NCBI GenBank assembly: GCA_023440865.1
Contig: JAEXRM010000074.1
Coordinates: 1-44,019, forward strand
DNA: 44,019 nt
Reading direction: 5' to 3'
Source of the DNA: Bacillota bacterium
GTDB lineage: Bacteria; Bacillota; Clostridia; DSM-8532
Shown: one piece after another, positions 43,513-44,019 of the stretch
How the letters are laid out: each line of letters begins with the position of its first letter
Position numbering within the stretch: position 1 is the stretch's first letter
Translations under genes and position numbers: made by a program
The notes under the pieces: generated by a model
Database searches by the model: none
What the model saw: only the letters and a program-made list of their open reading frames with translations
What the model was told of the DNA's origin: nothing

Positions 43513-43881
43513 GTGCTTCGCATCCTGTTGGTCTGTGTGTACATGCTGCTTTCCGTTTCGGGCATCGTCCTGATCCGCGCCGGCTCCGGGCGCACCGCGC
43601 TTTCGCTTGCGGACGGCCTGTTCCAGCTCAAGCTCGATGCCTTCACCCTCGGGGGGATGTGCTGCTATGTCGTCAGCTTCCTGATGTTCATGTACATCCT
43701 GTCGCTGTACAAGCTCAGCTACATTGTGCCCATCACGACGGGCATCGTGCAGGTTCTCATTCTTCTGGCGGCCGTCATCGTGTTCCGCGAGAAAATCACC
43801 ACAGTCAATCTGGTGGGCGTGCTGGTGGTCATTTCGGGCATCGTGCTCATGAACATCCAGCCGAAGGCGCCGTTGCCCTGA
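43513..43881 (+). CDS. Small EamA/SMR-type four-helix membrane protein
   Basis: 122 residues with four membrane segments (ILLVCVYMLLSVSGIVLIRA; FTLGGMCCYVVSFLMFMYIL; IVPITTGIVQVLILLAAVIV; TVNLVGVLVVISGIVLMNI). Length and the REKITTVNLVGVLVVISGIV ending match half-size drug/metabolite transporters, including ArnE/ArnF-like proteins that flip undecaprenyl-phosphate sugars. The GTG at 43513 follows AAGGAAGG; an ATG at 43477 is in frame but lacks a site. Its position near DUF2142 favours a lipid-sugar flippase over drug efflux; this is inference. Confidence 0.82.
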   Translation: MLRILLVCVYMLLSVSGIVLIRAGSGRTALSLADGLFQLKLDAFTLGGMCCYVVSFLMFMYILSLYKLSYIVPITTGIVQVLILLAAVIVFREKITTVNLVGVLVVISGIVLMNIQPKAPLP

Positions 43882-43994
43882 TTGTATTTGCTGAGGCGAT
43901 CCGCCGCAGCCCCGTCACGAATCGAACCGCTGCCTGTGAGCCATCATGGCCCCGACACATGCACGGCGGTACCGCGGAAGGATGACAGCACGGA

Positions 43995-44019
43995 CATGCA
44001 GAACGAACGGAACAAACCG
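43995..44019 (+). CDS. Possible start of the next gene (cut by the window edge)
   Basis: ATG at 43995 with an AAGGATGAC sequence about ten bases upstream; reads MQNERNKP before the window ends. Too short for any assignment. Confidence 0.3.

Noticed and set aside
1..44019. tRNA, rRNA, CRISPR arrays and intact insertion sequences
   Set aside because: Looked for T-loop-like sequences, regularly spaced repeats and transposase motifs on both strands; none could be supported.

Overview
The window looks like chromosomal DNA of a G+C-rich, anaerobic, S-layer-bearing member of the Bacillota (Clostridia-like). Supporting this are a Veg family gene just upstream of ispE, a YqhQ (DUF1385)-PrmC pair, a typical formate-tetrahydrofolate ligase, an FCD-type GntR regulator after ispE, SigA-type promoters with strong Shine-Dalgarno sites, and secreted proteins with S-layer-type N-termini. 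Species cannot be named from the sequence alone.

The first part (1-15.6 kb) is mostly housekeeping: a partial secreted fibronectin-III protein (minus strand), yqhQ-prmC, a chemoreceptor, fhs (minus strand), veg, ispE, a GntR regulator, a decayed AAA ATPase remnant, rpsF-ssb, a GNAT-like acyltransferase carrying tandem repeats, and a tRNA-dihydrouridine synthase. Several of these proteins carry extra low-complexity segments. Several leaders hold tandem or inverted repeats.

The second part (15.9-41.6 kb) is a surface-glycan island bounded by two paralogous secreted S-layer-type proteins (16067-19027 and 38518-41517). In order it has a Wzm/Wzt-type ABC exporter, two methyltransferases, a GT2, a DUF268 protein, an inverted GT2-epimerase pair, a further GT2, a GT6 (blood-group A/B transferase family), a GT11 (alpha-1,2-fucosyltransferase family), a GT2 and a GT4. 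A module matching Campylobacter PglC-PglD-PglE-PglF (N,N'-diacetylbacillosamine synthesis and its transfer to undecaprenyl phosphate) follows. Last come a Wzy_C/O-antigen-ligase family protein and the second S-layer-type protein. The middle of the island, most clearly 19.2-29.0 kb, is visibly poorer in G+C than its surroundings, which suggests horizontal acquisition or cassette exchange.

My reading, which is inference, is a Gram-positive S-layer glycosylation locus. PglF, PglE and PglD make UDP-diacetylbacillosamine, PglC primes the lipid carrier, and the glycosyltransferases extend the chain. GT11 plus GT6 may build a fucosylated, blood-group-like end, the ABC transporter exports the chain, and the Wzy_C protein attaches it to the adjacent S-layer protein. 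Downstream (41.7-43.9 kb) lie a DUF2142 membrane protein and a small EamA/SMR-type protein, possibly parts of a separate lipid-linked sugar transfer system. No tRNA, rRNA, CRISPR array or intact insertion sequence was recognised.
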